From Paracoccaceae bacterium (GTDB lineage Bacteria > Pseudomonadota > Alphaproteobacteria > Rhodobacterales > Rhodobacteraceae), in NCBI GenBank assembly GCA_007126375.1, contig SLBI01000225.1, positions 1 to 45,710 of the forward strand: a stretch of 45,710 nucleotides of DNA. Reading direction: 5' to 3'. The notes beneath the pieces are model-generated. The model had not been told where the DNA came from. It worked only from the letters and a program-made list of their open reading frames with translations, and ran no database searches. Positions 19,117 to 29,066 of the stretch are shown in pieces. Position 1 is the stretch's first letter, and every line of letters starts with the position of its first letter. The position numbers and the translations under genes are program-made.

Positions 19117-20121
19117 ATGCCCCCGTTTGCGCCGCTCGCCGTCGACCTGCCGCTGGTGATGACCGTCGGCGAACCGGCAGGCGTCGGACCGGAGATCGCC
19201 GTGAAGGCGCGCGCGGAGCTGGGGGATGCCCTGCCCTTCTGTCTGATCTCGGATCCGGCGCATCTGCCGGCGGGAACACGTTTTGCCAGGGTTGCTTCAC
19301 CGGCAGAGGTGCGCGGCTTGCCCGGCGACGTGCTGCCGGTGATCCCCCATGAATTCCCCGCGCCGGCGTATCCCGGGCGGCCCGAGCCCGCCAATGCGCC
19401 TGCGGTGATCGATGCCATCGCCCGCGCCGTTGCCCTGGTGCAGGCCGGCATGGCCAGCGGCCTTGTCACGGGCCCGATCCACAAGCAGGTGCTGACAGAG
19501 GGAGCCGGCTTTGCCTATCCCGGCCACACCGAATACCTTGCGGCACTGGCCGGGGTGGATCGGGTGGTGATGATGCTGGCGTCGCCGCTTTTGCGGGTGG
19601 TGCCGGCCACCATCCACATCCCGCTCGCCGAGGTGCCCGCCGCCCTGACGCCCGATCTGCTCGAAACCACGCTGCGGCTGACCGAGGCCGGGCTGTCACG
19701 CGATTTCGGGCTGGCCGCTCCGCGGATCGCGGTCGCGGGCCTCAATCCCCATGCCGGCGAGGGCGGGACGATCGGAGGTGAGGAGCTTCGCGTGATCCGC
19801 CCGGTTCTCGAGCGACTGCGGGCCGAGGGCATGCAGTTGCACGGGCCGATGCCGGCAGACACGATGTTCCACCCGGCGGCGCGCGCCGGCTATGACGCGG
19901 CGGTCTGCATGTATCACGATCAGGCGCTGATCCCGATCAAGACGCTCGATTTCGCGGGGGGCGTCAACGTCACGCTGGGGTTGCCGTTCGTGCGCACCTC
20001 GCCCGACCATGGGACCGCCTTCGACATTGCCGGACAGGGGCGAGCCGACCCCACAAGTCTGATTGCCGCGCTGCGCCTTGCCGCCGAGCTTGCCGCCCGC
20101 CGGGCGCTCGCACCGGCATGA
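19117..20121 (+). CDS. pdxA: 4-hydroxythreonine-4-phosphate dehydrogenase
   Basis: I placed the start at [26 protein letters not shown], 13 bp after surA, giving 334 residues. The family N-terminal block [16 protein letters not shown] is present. So are the metal-binding and substrate parts: the [10 protein letters not shown] segment, [15 protein letters not shown], and [15 protein letters not shown]. The last segments [21 protein letters not shown] are also typical. PdxA oxidises 4-phosphohydroxy-L-threonine in the DXP-dependent pyridoxal phosphate pathway. The neighbourhood surA-pdxA-rsmA matches the E. coli order. A longer frame upstream overlaps surA and is less likely. Confidence 0.94.
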   Translation: MPPFAPLAVDLPLVMTVGEPAGVGPEIAVKARAELGDALPFCLISDPAHLPAGTRFARVASPAEVRGLPGDVLPVIPHEFPAPAYPGRPEPANAPAVIDAIARAVALVQAGMASGLVTGPIHKQVLTEGAGFAYPGHTEYLAALAGVDRVVMMLASPLLRVVPATIHIPLAEVPAALTPDLLETTLRLTEAGLSRDFGLAAPRIAVAGLNPHAGEGGTIGGEELRVIRPVLERLRAEGMQLHGPMPADTMFHPAARAGYDAAVCMYHDQALIPIKTLDFAGGVNVTLGLPFVRTSPDHGTAFDIAGQGRADPTSLIAALRLAAELAARRALAPA

Positions 20122-20176
20122 TGCGGTCCGTCCGGCCGCCGGTGTCGGGCGGGGCCGCTGCACTTCCGGCGCCGCG

Positions 20177-21007
20177 ATGATCGATCCGCTGCCGCCCCTG
20201 CGGGAGGTGATTGCCCGTCACGGCCTCTCGGCGCGCAAGAGCCTCGGGCAGAATTTCCTGCTGGATCTCAATCTAACCCGCCGCATCGCCGAGGCAGCGG
20301 GCGATCTGTCCTGCTGCGACGTGCTCGAGGTCGGGCCGGGCCCCGGCGGGCTGACCCGCGGTCTGCTCGCCGCCGGCGCTCGTCATGTGCTGGCGGTGGA
20401 GAAGGACAAACGCTGCCTGCCGGCGCTGGCCGAAATAGCCGCCGCGTATCCGGATCGGCTGACCATCGTCGAGGGCGATGCGCTCGGGATCGATCCGAAC
20501 GCGCATCTGCAACCGCCGATCCGCGTGGTCGCCAACCTGCCCTACAACATCGGTACCGAATTGCTGGTCCGCTGGCTGACGCCGCACGACTGGCCACCCT
20601 TCTGGCAGAGCCTGACCCTGATGTTCCAGCGCGAGGTGGCCGAGCGCATCGTCGCGCGGCCCGGCAGCAAGGCCTATGGTCGGCTGGCGCTGCTCGCACA
20701 GTGGCGATCCACCGCGCGCATCGTGCTGCGTCTGCCGGCCCGGGCCTTCACGCCGGCCCCCAAGGTGGATTCGGCTGTCGTGCATCTCGCGGCGCTGGCC
20801 GTTCCGCGCTTTCCCGCAAATCCCCAACTGCTTGAACGTGTTGTGGCAATGGCCTTCAATCAGCGGCGCAAGATGCTGCGTGCCGCCTTGAGAGGCCTTG
20901 CCCCGGACATCGAGGCCCGGCTTCAGTCGGTCGGGATCGCACCCACACAGCGTGCCGAGGAATTGGCGCTGGAGCAGTTCTGCGCTCTCGCGCGCACCCT
21001 CGAATAA
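20177..21007 (+). CDS. rsmA: 16S rRNA (adenine1518-N6/adenine1519-N6)-dimethyltransferase
   Basis: The 276-residue protein begins at [30 protein letters not shown], where SLGQNFL is the KsgA signature. The SAM site [18 protein letters not shown] and the adenine motif [12 protein letters not shown] follow. The C-terminal part has the usual [16 protein letters not shown]. It dimethylates two adjacent adenines near the 3' end of 16S rRNA late in small-subunit assembly. It is also known as ksgA, and its loss gives kasugamycin resistance. It is the last gene of the plus-strand lpt run and converges on the DUF4167 gene 51 bp away. Confidence 0.95.
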   Translation: MIDPLPPLREVIARHGLSARKSLGQNFLLDLNLTRRIAEAAGDLSCCDVLEVGPGPGGLTRGLLAAGARHVLAVEKDKRCLPALAEIAAAYPDRLTIVEGDALGIDPNAHLQPPIRVVANLPYNIGTELLVRWLTPHDWPPFWQSLTLMFQREVAERIVARPGSKAYGRLALLAQWRSTARIVLRLPARAFTPAPKVDSAVVHLAALAVPRFPANPQLLERVVAMAFNQRRKMLRAALRGLAPDIEARLQSVGIAPTQRAEELALEQFCALARTLE

Positions 21008-21058
21008 CCCTGATCAGACAAGCTTCGAACCGGCCCGCCGCGCCCGGGCAGGTAGCGA

Positions 21059-21670
21059 TCACTCCGCCGCGGAACTGCGCGGCTCGGTGCTCCCGGTTTC
21101 CTTCGAACCACCGCGGGGACGGCGCGGCGCGCGGCGGCGCGGCGCCGGCTTTCCCTCGGCAGGTTCGGCGGGCTTCTCGGCGGACGGCGCCGGCTGTGCC
21201 TCGGCCGACAGCTCGGAGGCATCGCCTCCTGCGCCCTGACCGCCGCGCGTTTCCGGCGTCTCCACCAGAGCCGGCCCGCCCTCGTCGAATTCGATCACCG
21301 CAGCCGCCTCGCCGCCGCGCTGGCCGTCCTCGCCACGGCCGCTGCGCGAGTCGTCACGGGGGCGGCCCTGCTGTCCGCGACCGTCGGTGCCACCGTCGCG
21401 GCGCGCGTCGGCCTCGCGCTGCATCTCACGCTGCGCCTCGCCCAGCATGCGGGTGTAATGCTCGGCATGCTGCAGAAAATTCTCCGCCGCCACCCGATCG
21501 TTGGAAAGCTGCGCATCGCGCGCCAGCACCAGATACTTGTCAATGATCTGCTGCGGCGTTCCGCGCACCTTGCCCTCGGGACCGGAGCTGTCGAAAACAC
21601 GGTTGATGATGTTGCCCAGAGAGCGCGGACGGTTCGCCTTGGAACGCGAGCGGGACTTCGATGATCTCAT
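21059..21670 (-). CDS. DUF4167-domain basic protein
   Basis: The 203-residue protein begins MRSSKSRSRSKANRPRS and carries the DUF4167 block to about residue 75, with SLGNIINRVFDSSGPEGKV, IDKYLVLARDAQLSNDR and ENFLQHAEHYTRML. The remainder is disordered, rich in Gly, Arg, Glu and Pro, and ends in an RRRAPRRPRGGS patch that could bind nucleic acid. The family is largely alphaproteobacterial and often lies beside prfA-prmC, as it does here. No biochemical function is established that I can name; an RNA-linked role is only a guess from composition and neighbours. The gap of 230 bp to prmC suggests it has its own promoter. Confidence 0.85.
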   Translation of the reverse strand: MRSSKSRSRSKANRPRSLGNIINRVFDSSGPEGKVRGTPQQIIDKYLVLARDAQLSNDRVAAENFLQHAEHYTRMLGEAQREMQREADARRDGGTDGRGQQGRPRDDSRSGRGEDGQRGGEAAAVIEFDEGGPALVETPETRGGQGAGGDASELSAEAQPAPSAEKPAEPAEGKPAPRRRAPRRPRGGSKETGSTEPRSSAAE

Positions 21671-21900
21671 GCTGTCCTGTGTCCAGTCTTGACCTGGAGT
21701 TGCCCGGACGGCGGCGCGCGTTGCGCCAAGTGACGTCTTCGGGCGGCTGATGCGGCTTTCGCATGCGGGGGATGTCAGCAAACCTCGCCGCCGCACGCCA
21801 CTGACTAAGCATGCCCTGCGCTGCGAGACAAGGGCAAACTTGCAAGAAATTGCAGATCCGGCATCGCGCAGGCACGCCACCTTGTCATGTTTCAGGTCGG

Positions 21901-22806
21901 TCAGGTTGCCGGTTCTCCCGCCCCGGAGGCGGACCGGACAAGTATGGCCCGTGGTCGACCGTCGAGATCGTGGCGCAGGCCAAGCGGGCCGAAACCCGCG
22001 CGCCGGAGGAGACTGCCGACCGCTTCGGCCTGGGTCGGGCCGATCTCGAGGATCAGGCGTCCACCCGGTGCCAGAAGCGCGCCAACCTCCGACACGATGC
22101 GACAATAGGCCGCCAGCCCGTCCTCGCCCGGGCTCAGCGCCTCGAGGGGTTCCCAGTCGCGAACCTCGGGGGCAAGACCGGCGACCTCCGCGGCGGCAAT
22201 GTACGGAGGGTTGGAGACCACCAGGTCGAACCGCTCCGACAGACCGTCCGTCCAATCGCCCGGAGCCAAGGCGGCGCGGTCCTCCAGTCCCAGATCCGCC
22301 GCATTACGCCGTGCGACCGCCAGCGCGGCCGCGGACCGGTCGATACCCAGCCCGGTTGCCCCACACCTCTCGGCCAGCAGACTGAGCAGGATGCAGCCCG
22401 AGCCGGTGCCCAGATCGAGCACACGAAGAAACGGCTCCTCCAGCGCCGCGGCGATCAGCGTCTCGGTCTCGGGTCGTGGATCGAGCACATCAGGGGTGAC
22501 GTGGAACACACGCCCCCAGAACAGCCGCCGGCCGGTTATCTGCGCCACCGGTTGCCGCGCCGCCCGAGCCGCCAGTGCCGCCGCGAACCGCACCTCCGCC
22601 TCTGGCGCAAGAGGGTCGGCCGCGACGAGCGTCACTCGTCCGGGGTCCAACCCCAGCGCATGAGCCATGAGCCGGCGCGCGTCGCCGGCTGGGTCCTCTA
22701 CCCCCGCTGCCTGCAACCTTGCGACCGCTTGCCGCAGGGCGGCGGCGACGGTGCCCGGCGCACCGATCATCCGGCGGGCCGCGTCGCCGCAGCGCGCCGG
22801 TATCAC
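21901..22806 (-). CDS. prmC: Peptide chain release factor N5-glutamine methyltransferase
   Basis: The 301-residue frame begins with GTG overlapping the prfA stop (GTGA); an internal ATG at 22770 ([13 protein letters not shown]) is an alternative. It has the N-terminal helical domain ([37 protein letters not shown]) typical of PrmC. The SAM loop [16 protein letters not shown] and the catalytic SNPPYI motif follow. PrmC methylates the glutamine of the GGQ motif in RF1 and RF2. Its position directly after prfA, with translational overlap, is the common arrangement. Confidence 0.94.
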   Translation of the reverse strand: MIPARCGDAARRMIGAPGTVAAALRQAVARLQAAGVEDPAGDARRLMAHALGLDPGRVTLVAADPLAPEAEVRFAAALAARAARQPVAQITGRRLFWGRVFHVTPDVLDPRPETETLIAAALEEPFLRVLDLGTGSGCILLSLLAERCGATGLGIDRSAAALAVARRNAADLGLEDRAALAPGDWTDGLSERFDLVVSNPPYIAAAEVAGLAPEVRDWEPLEALSPGEDGLAAYCRIVSEVGALLAPGGRLILEIGPTQAEAVGSLLRRAGFGPLGLRHDLDGRPRAILVRSASGAGEPAT

Positions 22807-23858
22807 GCCTGCAGCTCCGCCAGCAGCGCCGCCTGATCCGCCGCCGTCAGCGCGTCGATCACCTCCCCCAGATCGCCATCGAGGATCGCCTCCAGTCGAT
22901 AGAGCGTCAGGTTAATTCGGTGGTCGGTCAAACGGCCCTGCGGGAAATTGTAGGTCCGGATCCGCGCGCTGCGGTCGCCCGATCCGACCTGCGCCTTGCG
23001 AACGCTGGCACGTGCCGCCGCGCTCTCGCTGCGCGCCCTGTCGAACAGGCGGGCGCGTAACACCTCCATTGCCAGAGCACGGTTCTGGTGCTGCGACTTC
23101 TCCGAACTCGTCACGACGATGCCGCTGGGCAGATGCGTGACGCGGACCGCCGAGTCCGTGGTGTTGACATGCTGCCCGCCGGCGCCCGAGGCGCGCATCG
23201 TCTCGATGCGCAGTTCGGCCGGGTCGATCGCCACCTCCACCGCCTCGGCCTCGGGCAGAACCGCCACCGTTGCGGCCGAGGTATGGATGCGCCCGCCGGA
23301 CTCGGTCTCGGGCACGCGCTGCACGCGATGAACGCCGGATTCGTATTTCAGCCGCGCATACACCCCCTCGCCGGCGATCCGCATCACTGCCTCCCTGACC
23401 CCGCCCAGTTCGGTCTGGGCAAGCTCGATGACCGCCACCTCCCATCCCATGCGTTCGGCGTGGCGATGATACATCCGCATCAGATCGCCAGCGAAAAGCG
23501 CCGCCTCCTCGCCGCCGGTCCCCGGCCGGATCTCGAGGATCGCCGGGCGGGCATCGGCGGCGTCCCGCGGCATCAGCGCGAGTTGCAGCCCCTGCTCCAG
23601 AGCCGGGAGCTCGGCGCGCAGCCGCGCGATCTCTTCTTCGGCCAGCACACGCATCTCGGGGTCGGCTCGCAGCGCCTCGGCCTCGGCCAGCGCCCGCCGC
23701 GCGCTGGCGCGCGCCGCGATCTGCGCCACCACCGGCTTCAACTCGGCGTATTCGCGCGACAGCCGGGCGATCTCTTCGGGCTCGACGGTCTCGCCCAGCT
23801 TCGCCTCGAGGAACTCGAAGCGTCGGGCGATCTGATCGAGCGTTTCCTGCGGCAGCAT
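22803..23858 (-). CDS. prfA: Peptide chain release factor 1
   Basis: I set the start at [20 protein letters not shown], giving 351 residues, close to the usual 355-360. The GGQ motif (227-229) in [15 protein letters not shown] triggers peptidyl-tRNA hydrolysis, and Q229 is the PrmC target. The domain-1 helices, the [17 protein letters not shown] block and the ending [17 protein letters not shown] are all typical of RF1, which reads UAA and UAG. The ribosome site is weak. A longer frame from 23894 overlaps the previous gene by 4 bp and cannot be fully excluded. Confidence 0.95.
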   Translation of the reverse strand: MLPQETLDQIARRFEFLEAKLGETVEPEEIARLSREYAELKPVVAQIAARASARRALAEAEALRADPEMRVLAEEEIARLRAELPALEQGLQLALMPRDAADARPAILEIRPGTGGEEAALFAGDLMRMYHRHAERMGWEVAVIELAQTELGGVREAVMRIAGEGVYARLKYESGVHRVQRVPETESGGRIHTSAATVAVLPEAEAVEVAIDPAELRIETMRASGAGGQHVNTTDSAVRVTHLPSGIVVTSSEKSQHQNRALAMEVLRARLFDRARSESAAARASVRKAQVGSGDRSARIRTYNFPQGRLTDHRINLTLYRLEAILDGDLGEVIDALTAADQAALLAELQA

Positions 23859-23890
23859 GGGCCGGCATGTGCCCCCACCCGGCCTGCCGG

Positions 23891-24793
23891 TCAAGGGCGG
23901 GCGTCAGCCGCGGCCTTCGCCCGGGCTGCGGCGAGGTCGACGGCATGGGCCATCAGGGCCGCCCGTGCCGGTCCGAGCGCGGCATCGGACCAGATCAGAA
24001 GCCGTCCCTTGTCATCGCGCAGCCGCGCCCCTTCGGCCAGCGCGGCCAGTGCTTCGGGCTTGACCCCGGCGCCCGGCAGGGTGATGGCGCGCAGCCCGGC
24101 GCGGCGTCTGCGCACCCAGGGCAAGCGGGCGCGCAGATGTACCGCCCAGGCCCACGGCAGCATGAACTCGGTCGGGAGTTTCACCGCGAACCAGCCCGGG
24201 ACAGCCCGCATCTGCGGCTGCAAGGCCCAGCTGATGAAACGCTCGTCTGCCGCCAGTGGCCGGAAATCCAGATCGGGATGTGCCGCCACCGCGGTGCGAA
24301 ATCTTTCCGCCACGGCATGGCAATGCCTCGGGTGAAACAACAGCACGGAGGAATTGCCGCGCGCGTGCTTGCGCCCCCGCGTCAACCGCCATGCCAGCCG
24401 GCCCAGCGGCCCGAAGGGCAGGATCGCGCTTTGCAGCATGGCGACCGTTTGCGGGGTGTCCATCAGCGCCAGAAGCTCCGAGATGTCGCCCAGTATCACG
24501 GTATCGAGGTCGAGATAGACCGCCGGCAGATCATCCTGCAGCACCCCGGGCTCGAACAGGGCAAGCTTGGTCTGGCAGCCCGGCCCCATGAACTCGCGCC
24601 GCAGGTAGAACCGGGGGATCGGCCGCGTCTCCACGTCGTCGGCAAGGCCGTGTCGCGGCCGATCGCTCAGCAGGACCATGCGCGGCGGCCGGTGCGTGCG
24701 CGCGCGCACCGCCGAAACGATGTGGTTGACATCGCCCGCGCCGTATTTCGCACCCCAGAGGAGGAAGACGCATTGCCACTCGGGCGCGGACAT
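23891..24793 (-). CDS. Probable glycosyltransferase (GT-A fold, DXD)
   Basis: The start at [18 protein letters not shown] gives 300 residues. A nucleotide-sugar-binding GT-A fold is suggested by the early [20 protein letters not shown]. It is also suggested by the DXD motif D95-L-D97 in [12 protein letters not shown], which would hold a divalent metal and the donor. Further on, [12 protein letters not shown] and [12 protein letters not shown] resemble acceptor-domain segments of small transferases near GT8. The sugar and acceptor are unknown. No signal peptide or membrane span is seen. It lies in a minus-strand run with membrane and DUF1499 genes, which hints at an envelope role, but this is inference. 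Confidence 0.75.
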   Translation of the reverse strand: MSAPEWQCVFLLWGAKYGAGDVNHIVSAVRARTHRPPRMVLLSDRPRHGLADDVETRPIPRFYLRREFMGPGCQTKLALFEPGVLQDDLPAVYLDLDTVILGDISELLALMDTPQTVAMLQSAILPFGPLGRLAWRLTRGRKHARGNSSVLLFHPRHCHAVAERFRTAVAAHPDLDFRPLAADERFISWALQPQMRAVPGWFAVKLPTEFMLPWAWAVHLRARLPWVRRRRAGLRAITLPGAGVKPEALAALAEGARLRDDKGRLLIWSDAALGPARAALMAHAVDLAAARAKAAADARP

Positions 24794-24818
24794 GACCGCT
24801 TCCCCCGTTCCCGGTCGC

Positions 24819-25694
24819 TCAGCCCGCTCGCAGGACGAGCAGGTAGTAGCGAAGGAACCATGCCGCCAGCAGACCCAGTGCGGCGAAGGCGCCGATCGGC
24901 CCCACCCATTCGGCCGGGGCAAAGGCAAGTCCGGCCTGCATCTGGAGCAGCGTCGCCAGCAGGATCGTCGGGAGCAGGAACAGGATGCAGCCGATCAATG
25001 GCAGCGCGATCACATGCCCCAGCGGCCGGTCGCGCAACACCAGCAACGCCGCGACGAGGCTGAGCGGCGCGATCAGCCCGAGGTCGAGCACCTGCGTGAC
25101 CTTGGTCGTCAGGCTGTCCAGCCGCGGCGGCGTCCGCCCCGCCGCCAGATCCGCCAGCAGAGTCGGCGCCCAGATCAGCAGGGTTCCGATGCCGGCCAGC
25201 GCCAGGAAGCCCGCCAGCCCCGCCCCCGGCAAGCCCGGTCGCGCGAACCCTGCCACGGCCCCGCGTCCGGCCCGCCACAGCGCGAAGAACGAGAGCGAGA
25301 AAAGCAGGATATAGACCGGAAGCAGCCAGTCCAGAGCCGCCGACAGGGCCACCGACGCATAGCCGTAGAAGATGTAGCCGAGCACCGCCAGCAGCACAGC
25401 GAGCGCCCGCGCCCCGCGCATCATCAGCACCGACCAGAGCGCGACCATCAGCGCGAGTGCCATGACCACATCCTGCGCGCGAAACGCCCAGCCATGAAAC
25501 ACCGGATTGTAGCGATAGACGCCCTCACCGAACAGCGTCACCGTCTCGCCACGAACGGTCGTTACCACCAGTTCGGGCGGTGGGCTGCCCTGCCACATCC
25601 ATCCCGACCAGACCGCGAACCCGCCCAGCACCACGATCAGCAGCACGAGAACGCCCAGCAGGGGATCGTCGCGCACACAGAGCCTGTCAGCCAT
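24819..25694 (-). CDS. Polytopic membrane protein, function unknown
   Basis: The 291-residue protein has about seven or eight hydrophobic helices (for example LLGVLVLLIVVLGGFAVWSG, VVMALALMVALWSVLMM, LLPVYILLFSLSFFALW, VIALPLIGCILFLLPTILLA). After the first helix lies a probable extracytoplasmic segment, TTVRGETVTLFGEGVYRYNP followed by VFHGWAFRAQD. I do not recognise a characterised family. Its ATG overlaps the 3' end of the DUF1499 gene by 8 bp, so the two are likely cotranslated and may work together. Confidence 0.75.
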   Translation of the reverse strand: MADRLCVRDDPLLGVLVLLIVVLGGFAVWSGWMWQGSPPPELVVTTVRGETVTLFGEGVYRYNPVFHGWAFRAQDVVMALALMVALWSVLMMRGARALAVLLAVLGYIFYGYASVALSAALDWLLPVYILLFSLSFFALWRAGRGAVAGFARPGLPGAGLAGFLALAGIGTLLIWAPTLLADLAAGRTPPRLDSLTTKVTQVLDLGLIAPLSLVAALLVLRDRPLGHVIALPLIGCILFLLPTILLATLLQMQAGLAFAPAEWVGPIGAFAALGLLAAWFLRYYLLVLRAG

Positions 25695-26169
25695 CTTCCG
25701 CCTCCTGCGCCCGCACCGCCGCGTCGATTTCAGCTAGCCAGCCTTCGATCCGCTTGCGGTTGGTGCCCAAGTCGGACCGGCCGAAACGCGCGCGCGAGAA
25801 TATCGCGAAGCTCGACCCCGCCTCGGTCGCATGGACCCGGATCGAAACGTAGTCGGGATAGCCCATCAGCGGTGTTCGGGTCAGATAGGTCATGTGCCCG
25901 CTTTCGACCGATCCGGCCACCCGGGACGTGCGCGGTTGCTTCAGTGCCACGCCATCGACGATACGGGCAAGCTCGACCGCATCGAGCGCATAGGCCGGTG
26001 GGCGCGCATCGCCGCCGACAGGCCGGATCAGCCAGTGATTCGGCGTGTCGGGTTTGGGGATCGCCCGCGGATCGACGTGCCACAGGGCCGGATCGGACGG
26101 AGTGAACCGCACATAGAGCATCACGCCCGCGACCGCGAGCAGGGCGATAATGACGATCGTCTTGATCAT
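25687..26169 (-). CDS. DUF1499-family membrane-anchored protein
   Basis: The 160-residue protein has one N-terminal transmembrane helix (MIKTIVIIALLAVAGVMLYV), which may act as an uncleaved anchor. It is followed by a periplasmic domain. That domain shows DUF1499-like features: SVESGHMTYLTRTPLMGYPD, YVSIRVHATEAGSSFAIFSR and SRARFGRSDLGTNRKRIEGWL near the end. DUF1499 proteins have no established function. The start is 4 bp after the speB stop, and its own 3' end overlaps the next gene, so it belongs to the same transcript. Confidence 0.8.
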   Translation of the reverse strand: MIKTIVIIALLAVAGVMLYVRFTPSDPALWHVDPRAIPKPDTPNHWLIRPVGGDARPPAYALDAVELARIVDGVALKQPRTSRVAGSVESGHMTYLTRTPLMGYPDYVSIRVHATEAGSSFAIFSRARFGRSDLGTNRKRIEGWLAEIDAAVRAQEAEDG

Positions 26170-26173
26170 CTGG

Positions 26174-27142
26174 TCAGCCCCTCTGGCGCAGGTTGTGGCA
26201 GTAGAGGCAGATCAACTCGACCGCGACATGCGCGCCGGCAATGGCGGTGGCGCCGGTGGTGTCGAAGGGCGGGCTGACCTCCACCACATCGCCGCCGACA
26301 AGGTTGATGCCGGCAAGATCGCGCAGCATTGCCGCGGCCTGCGCCGAGGTCAGACCGCCCCAGACGGGGGTGCCGGTGCCCGGCGCATAGGCGGGATCGA
26401 GCGCGTCGATGTCGAAGCTCAGATATACCGGCCGGTCGCCGAGGATTTCGCGGATGCGCGCCACTGCCACCCGTGGCCCGTTTTCATGCACCCAGCGAGC
26501 GTCCAGGACATGAAAGCCCATGGTGTCGGGATTCGTCGTGCGGATGCCGACCTGCACCGAGCTGGCAGGATCGACCAGCCCGAGCTTTGCCGCCTTGTAG
26601 AACATCGTGCCGTGGTCGATGCGGTCGAGGTCGTCATCGGCCCATGTATCGGAATGCGCATCGAACTGTAGCAGCGACAGCGGCCCGAACCTTTGCGCAT
26701 AGGCGCGCAGGATCGGGAAGGAGATGGAATGGTCGCCCCCCAGCGCCACCGTCCCCGGTCCCGCCGCCAGCATCGCCCTGACGTGGGTGGTCAGCGCGGC
26801 GGGAAAGTCCTGCACCCGGGCATAATCGAATCCCAGGTCGCCGGCATCGACTACTGCGAACTCCTCGAAGGCATTGAAATCCCAGCCATAGGGTGGATCG
26901 AACGCCTGCAGCGCGCTGGCCTCGCGGATCGCTCGCGGACCAAGCCGGGTGCCCGGACGATTGGTCACCGACTGGTCGAAGGGGACGCCAAACACCGCCA
27001 GATCGGCGCCTGCGAGATCCTTGGTGTAGCGACGCCTGAGAAAGCTCGTGGCGCCGCCGAACGTGTTCTCGAAGCTCATGCCGCGCGTGCCGGGGCGGGT
27101 GAAGGCCGTGTCCACCTGGTCGCGCGCTTCGTCCAGTCCCAT
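26174..27142 (-). CDS. speB: Agmatinase (ureohydrolase family)
   Basis: The start at MGLDEARDQVDTAF, behind an AGGAGG ribosome site, gives 322 residues. The binuclear manganese ligands are present: H138 in GGDHS, D161-x-H163-x-D165 in DAHSD, and D244-x-D246 in SFDIDALDP. The segment PGTGTPVWGGL is typical of the family end. Agmatinase splits agmatine to putrescine and urea; guanidinobutyrase or arginase are less likely alternatives that cannot be excluded by motifs alone. It heads a long minus-strand run that continues through DUF1499 to prfA-prmC. Together with speD-speE it would complete the putrescine-to-spermidine route. Confidence 0.88.
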   Translation of the reverse strand: MGLDEARDQVDTAFTRPGTRGMSFENTFGGATSFLRRRYTKDLAGADLAVFGVPFDQSVTNRPGTRLGPRAIREASALQAFDPPYGWDFNAFEEFAVVDAGDLGFDYARVQDFPAALTTHVRAMLAAGPGTVALGGDHSISFPILRAYAQRFGPLSLLQFDAHSDTWADDDLDRIDHGTMFYKAAKLGLVDPASSVQVGIRTTNPDTMGFHVLDARWVHENGPRVAVARIREILGDRPVYLSFDIDALDPAYAPGTGTPVWGGLTSAQAAAMLRDLAGINLVGGDVVEVSPPFDTTGATAIAGAHVAVELICLYCHNLRQRG

Positions 27143-27267
27143 GCCGGCCCCTCCTGATGTGTTACGGCGGAGATTACCCATACCGCGGCGGAAGGCCAGC
27201 CCCGACGCGGCTGCGACAGCCACGCCGGATCGTGGACAGCGGCGCAACGACCCGCTAGGCAGCCCGC

Positions 27268-28125
27268 ATGCAGGCTTCCGACCCCACATCGCCCTTCGCC
27301 ACGCCGGTTGATGGCAAACAGCCCGACACCGCGCGCGAGATCGCCCGTCTCCTCGCCATCATGGCAAGGCTGCGCGATCCCGAAACCGGCTGCCCCTGGG
27401 ATATCGAACAGGATTTCGCCTCCATCGCCCCATACACAATCGAGGAGGCCCATGAGGTCGCCGACGCCATCGACCGGAAGGACTGGACCGGGCTGGAGGG
27501 CGAACTGGGCGACTTGCTTCTGCAGGTGGTCTACCACGCGCAGATGGCGAAGGAGGCGGGGTATTTCGACTTCGCCGACGTCGCCCGCGGTATCGCAGAC
27601 AAGATGGTCGCCCGACACCCGCATGTCTTCGGCAGCACGCGCCACGACAAGACCGCCGCGCAGCAGATCGCCGACTGGGAGGCGGTGAAGGCGGCGGAAC
27701 GTGCGGCACGGTCGGCGGACGGCGTGCTCGACGACGTGGCGCTGGGTCTGCCGGCCCTGCTGCGGGCGGTGAAGCTGCAGAACCGTGCGGCAAGGGTGGG
27801 CTTCGACTGGCCGCATCCGGACGACGTGCTGGTCAAGCTGGCCGAGGAACTGCGCGAACTTGTCGAGGCGCGCGAGGCACTGACCGAGACGGAGGTGTTC
27901 GAGGAGTTCGGTGACATGCTCTTCGTTGTCACCAACCTTGCGCGCCATCTCAACGTCGATCCGGAATCCGCTCTGCGTGCTGCCAATTCCAAGTTCACCC
28001 GGCGTTTCCGCTCGGTCGAGGCGGCGCTGGCGGCGCAGGGGCGGCGGCCGCAGGACAGCTCGCTGGATGAGATGGACGCGCTGTGGGACGCCGCCAAGCG
28101 TGCCGAGAAGGAGACCAGCCGGTGA
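27268..28125 (+). CDS. mazG: Nucleoside triphosphate pyrophosphohydrolase MazG
   Basis: The 285-residue protein has two MazG repeats. The first has LRDPETGCPWDIEQDF and the metal-binding YTIEEAHEVADAID with LEGELGDLLLQVVYHA. The second has LVKLAEELRELVEAREA and EEFGDMLFVVTNLARHL. The two-repeat form is typical of the E. coli-like enzyme that hydrolyses all NTPs and dNTPs to monophosphates. It acts in nucleotide-pool cleaning and the starvation response. The 3' end overlaps the next gene's GTG start (GTGA), so the two nucleotide-related genes are coupled. It is divergent from speB across 125 bp. Confidence 0.93.
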   Translation: MQASDPTSPFATPVDGKQPDTAREIARLLAIMARLRDPETGCPWDIEQDFASIAPYTIEEAHEVADAIDRKDWTGLEGELGDLLLQVVYHAQMAKEAGYFDFADVARGIADKMVARHPHVFGSTRHDKTAAQQIADWEAVKAAERAARSADGVLDDVALGLPALLRAVKLQNRAARVGFDWPHPDDVLVKLAEELRELVEAREALTETEVFEEFGDMLFVVTNLARHLNVDPESALRAANSKFTRRFRSVEAALAAQGRRPQDSSLDEMDALWDAAKRAEKETSR

Positions 28126-29066
28126 GCCCCGAGCATCGCATCATCATCGACACCGATCCGGGCCAGGACGATGCGCTGGCGATCCTGCTTGCCCTGGCGA
28201 GCCCCGAGATCGAGTTGCTGGGGATCACCGCCGTCGCCGGCAATGTGCCCCTGCCGCTGACGGCGCGAAATGCCCGCGTGGTCTGCGAACTGGCCGGCAG
28301 TCCGGATGTACCGGTCTTCGCCGGGTGCGACAGGCCGATGAAACGGCCGCTCGTTACCGCCGAACATGTTCACGGCAAGACCGGTCTGGACGGCGCCGAT
28401 CTGCCGGACCCGGCGATGCCGTTGCAGCCGGTGCATGCGGTCGATTTCCTTATCCGCACCCTGCGCGAGCAGGTCGCCGGCAGCGTGACGCTGGTACCCA
28501 TCGGTCCGTTGACGAACATCGCCACGGCCCTGCAACGGGCCCCGGACATCGCCCCACGCGCGGCCCGCATCGTGATGATGGGCGGCGCCTATTTCGAGGT
28601 GGGCAACATCACCCCGGCCGCCGAATTCAACATTCATGTCGATCCGGAAGCCGCGGAAATCGTTTTCAGTTCCGGAATACCCATCACCGTCGTACCGCTT
28701 GATGCAACGCATCAGGCGATCACCACGCGGTCGCGTGTCGATGCGTTCCGCGCGCTCGGCACCGCCACCGGTCGCGCCGTGGCCGGCTGGCTCGATTTCT
28801 TCGAACGGTTCGATGTCGAGAAATACGGCGCCGAGGGTGGGCCGCTGCATGACCCCTGCACCATCGCGTGGCTGCTGCGGCCCGGGCTGTTCGCCGGCCG
28901 CGAGATCAACGTCGAGATCGAGACCGAGGGGCGCTTCACCGCCGGCATGACCGTCGCCGACTGGTGGGGCGTCACCGACCGTGCGCCGAACGCGCTGTTT
29001 CTGCGCGATGTCGATGCCGACGGCTTCTTTTCATTGCTTACGGAACGCCTTGCACGGCTCAGATGA
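28122..29066 (+). CDS. Inosine-uridine-type nucleoside hydrolase
   Basis: The start GTG overlaps the mazG stop, giving 314 residues ([20 protein letters not shown]). The calcium-binding N-terminal motif DTDPGQDDA is intact. [29 protein letters not shown] and the late [11 protein letters not shown] with its catalytic His are all present. These enzymes cut the N-glycosidic bond of ribonucleosides for salvage. The purine or pyrimidine preference cannot be read here. Its 3' end overlaps the converging CBS gene by 8 bp. Confidence 0.92.
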   Translation: MSPEHRIIIDTDPGQDDALAILLALASPEIELLGITAVAGNVPLPLTARNARVVCELAGSPDVPVFAGCDRPMKRPLVTAEHVHGKTGLDGADLPDPAMPLQPVHAVDFLIRTLREQVAGSVTLVPIGPLTNIATALQRAPDIAPRAARIVMMGGAYFEVGNITPAAEFNIHVDPEAAEIVFSSGIPITVVPLDATHQAITTRSRVDAFRALGTATGRAVAGWLDFFERFDVEKYGAEGGPLHDPCTIAWLLRPGLFAGREINVEIETEGRFTAGMTVADWWGVTDRAPNALFLRDVDADGFFSLLTERLARLR

